DNA of 64,000 bases from Leuctra nigra (taxonomy: Eukaryota; Arthropoda; Insecta; Plecoptera; Leuctridae). The notes under the pieces were generated by a model. The model was not told the origin of the DNA. It did not search any database and was given only the letters and a program-made list of their open reading frames with translations. The position numbers and the translations under genes were made by a program. The DNA is taken from the NCBI GenBank assembly GCA_934045905.1, contig OW203773.1, positions 13,937,246 through 14,001,245 on the forward strand, read 5' to 3'. Below are positions 63,694-64,000 of this stretch, in pieces (the first letter of the stretch is position 1; every line of letters begins with the position of its first letter).

Positions 63694-64000
63694 CAGTGTT
63701 GGGGAAGTTCCTGTTTAAAACGATCTTTTTAAAAGTTCAGTTCACGTCCAAATATATGAACATTTTAAAAGTTCAAGTTCTTTATTTTAAGCATGTGTAG
63801 TAAAAGTTCACGTTCCTTAAAAAAACGAATATAAGTTCTTTTAAAAGTTCGTTTTCAAAAAAAATTAACGATATAATTAACTACACATGAAACTTAAATG
63901 GAACTGAGAAGAATCTAAGAGGGGCCCCTACTTCCCCTTCCACACCTGCCTCAAACTACCCTCGCCATAGTAACCAATCCACGCTCAGATTTAAAGAAAC
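63694..64000. mobile_element. Left end of a hAT-type element, cut by the window
   Basis: CAGTGTTGGGGAAGTTCCTG is followed by repeated AAAAGTTC phrases, the same design as the hAT elements at 11743, 30036 and 51568. The right end is outside. Confidence 0.65.

Overview
The window looks like nuclear DNA of an arthropod, most likely an insect. I lean towards Hemiptera, but that is an impression from repeat style and not proven. It is AT-rich, intron-rich and crowded with short transposable elements. Two protein genes can be supported, both split into many short GC-rich exons with phase-consistent GT/AG junctions.

Gene 1 (minus strand, about 33925 down to 352, open at both ends) is a myelin regulatory factor (MYRF) homologue. 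Seventeen exons join in phase to about 818 codons. They give an acidic and Pro/Gln-rich N-terminus, a KKRKHS nuclear signal, the Ndt80-type DNA-binding domain, the self-cleaving chaperone domain with the Ser-Lys dyad (SDARVK), a coiled coil, one transmembrane helix, and the start of the lumenal tail. The start codon is not secure, and the C-terminal domain lies left of the window.

Gene 2 (plus strand, 45330-56716) is a complete M17 leucine aminopeptidase (LAP) homologue of nine exons with a basic, mitochondria-like N-terminus. Several metal-binding and catalytic residues are replaced, so it may be a pseudo-enzyme like the insect sperm LAPs. Three tandem arrays in this gene are built from copies of its own splice junctions: exon 2 acceptor, exon 2 donor and last-exon acceptor. 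This is the most unusual feature of the window.

Between and inside the genes are: at least ten hAT-type non-autonomous elements with exact 8-bp target duplications; a pogo-like element nested in one of them; a 3.1-kb foldback element with tandem-repeat arms and the ruin of a gene in its core; a TTAA-type family in three copies; many small TA-type or unclassified inverted-repeat elements; a tRNA-headed SINE family in about ten copies; a 17-copy 42-bp array carrying CACGTG; and a tRNA-like gene enclosed by terminal inverted repeats.

By region: 1-3.1 kb, MYRF 3' exons among hAT elements; 3.2-14.4 kb, MYRF lumenal, transmembrane, coiled-coil and cleavage exons; 14.4-19.9 kb, a repeat-rich intron; 19.9-27.9 kb, DNA-binding and nuclear-signal exons; 27.9-34 kb, N-terminal exons; 34-45 kb, presumed MYRF 5' region and intergenic DNA; 45.3-56.7 kb, LAP; 56.7-64 kb, intergenic repeats. 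The two genes diverge from the 36-45 kb interval. Nothing suggests that they act in one pathway.
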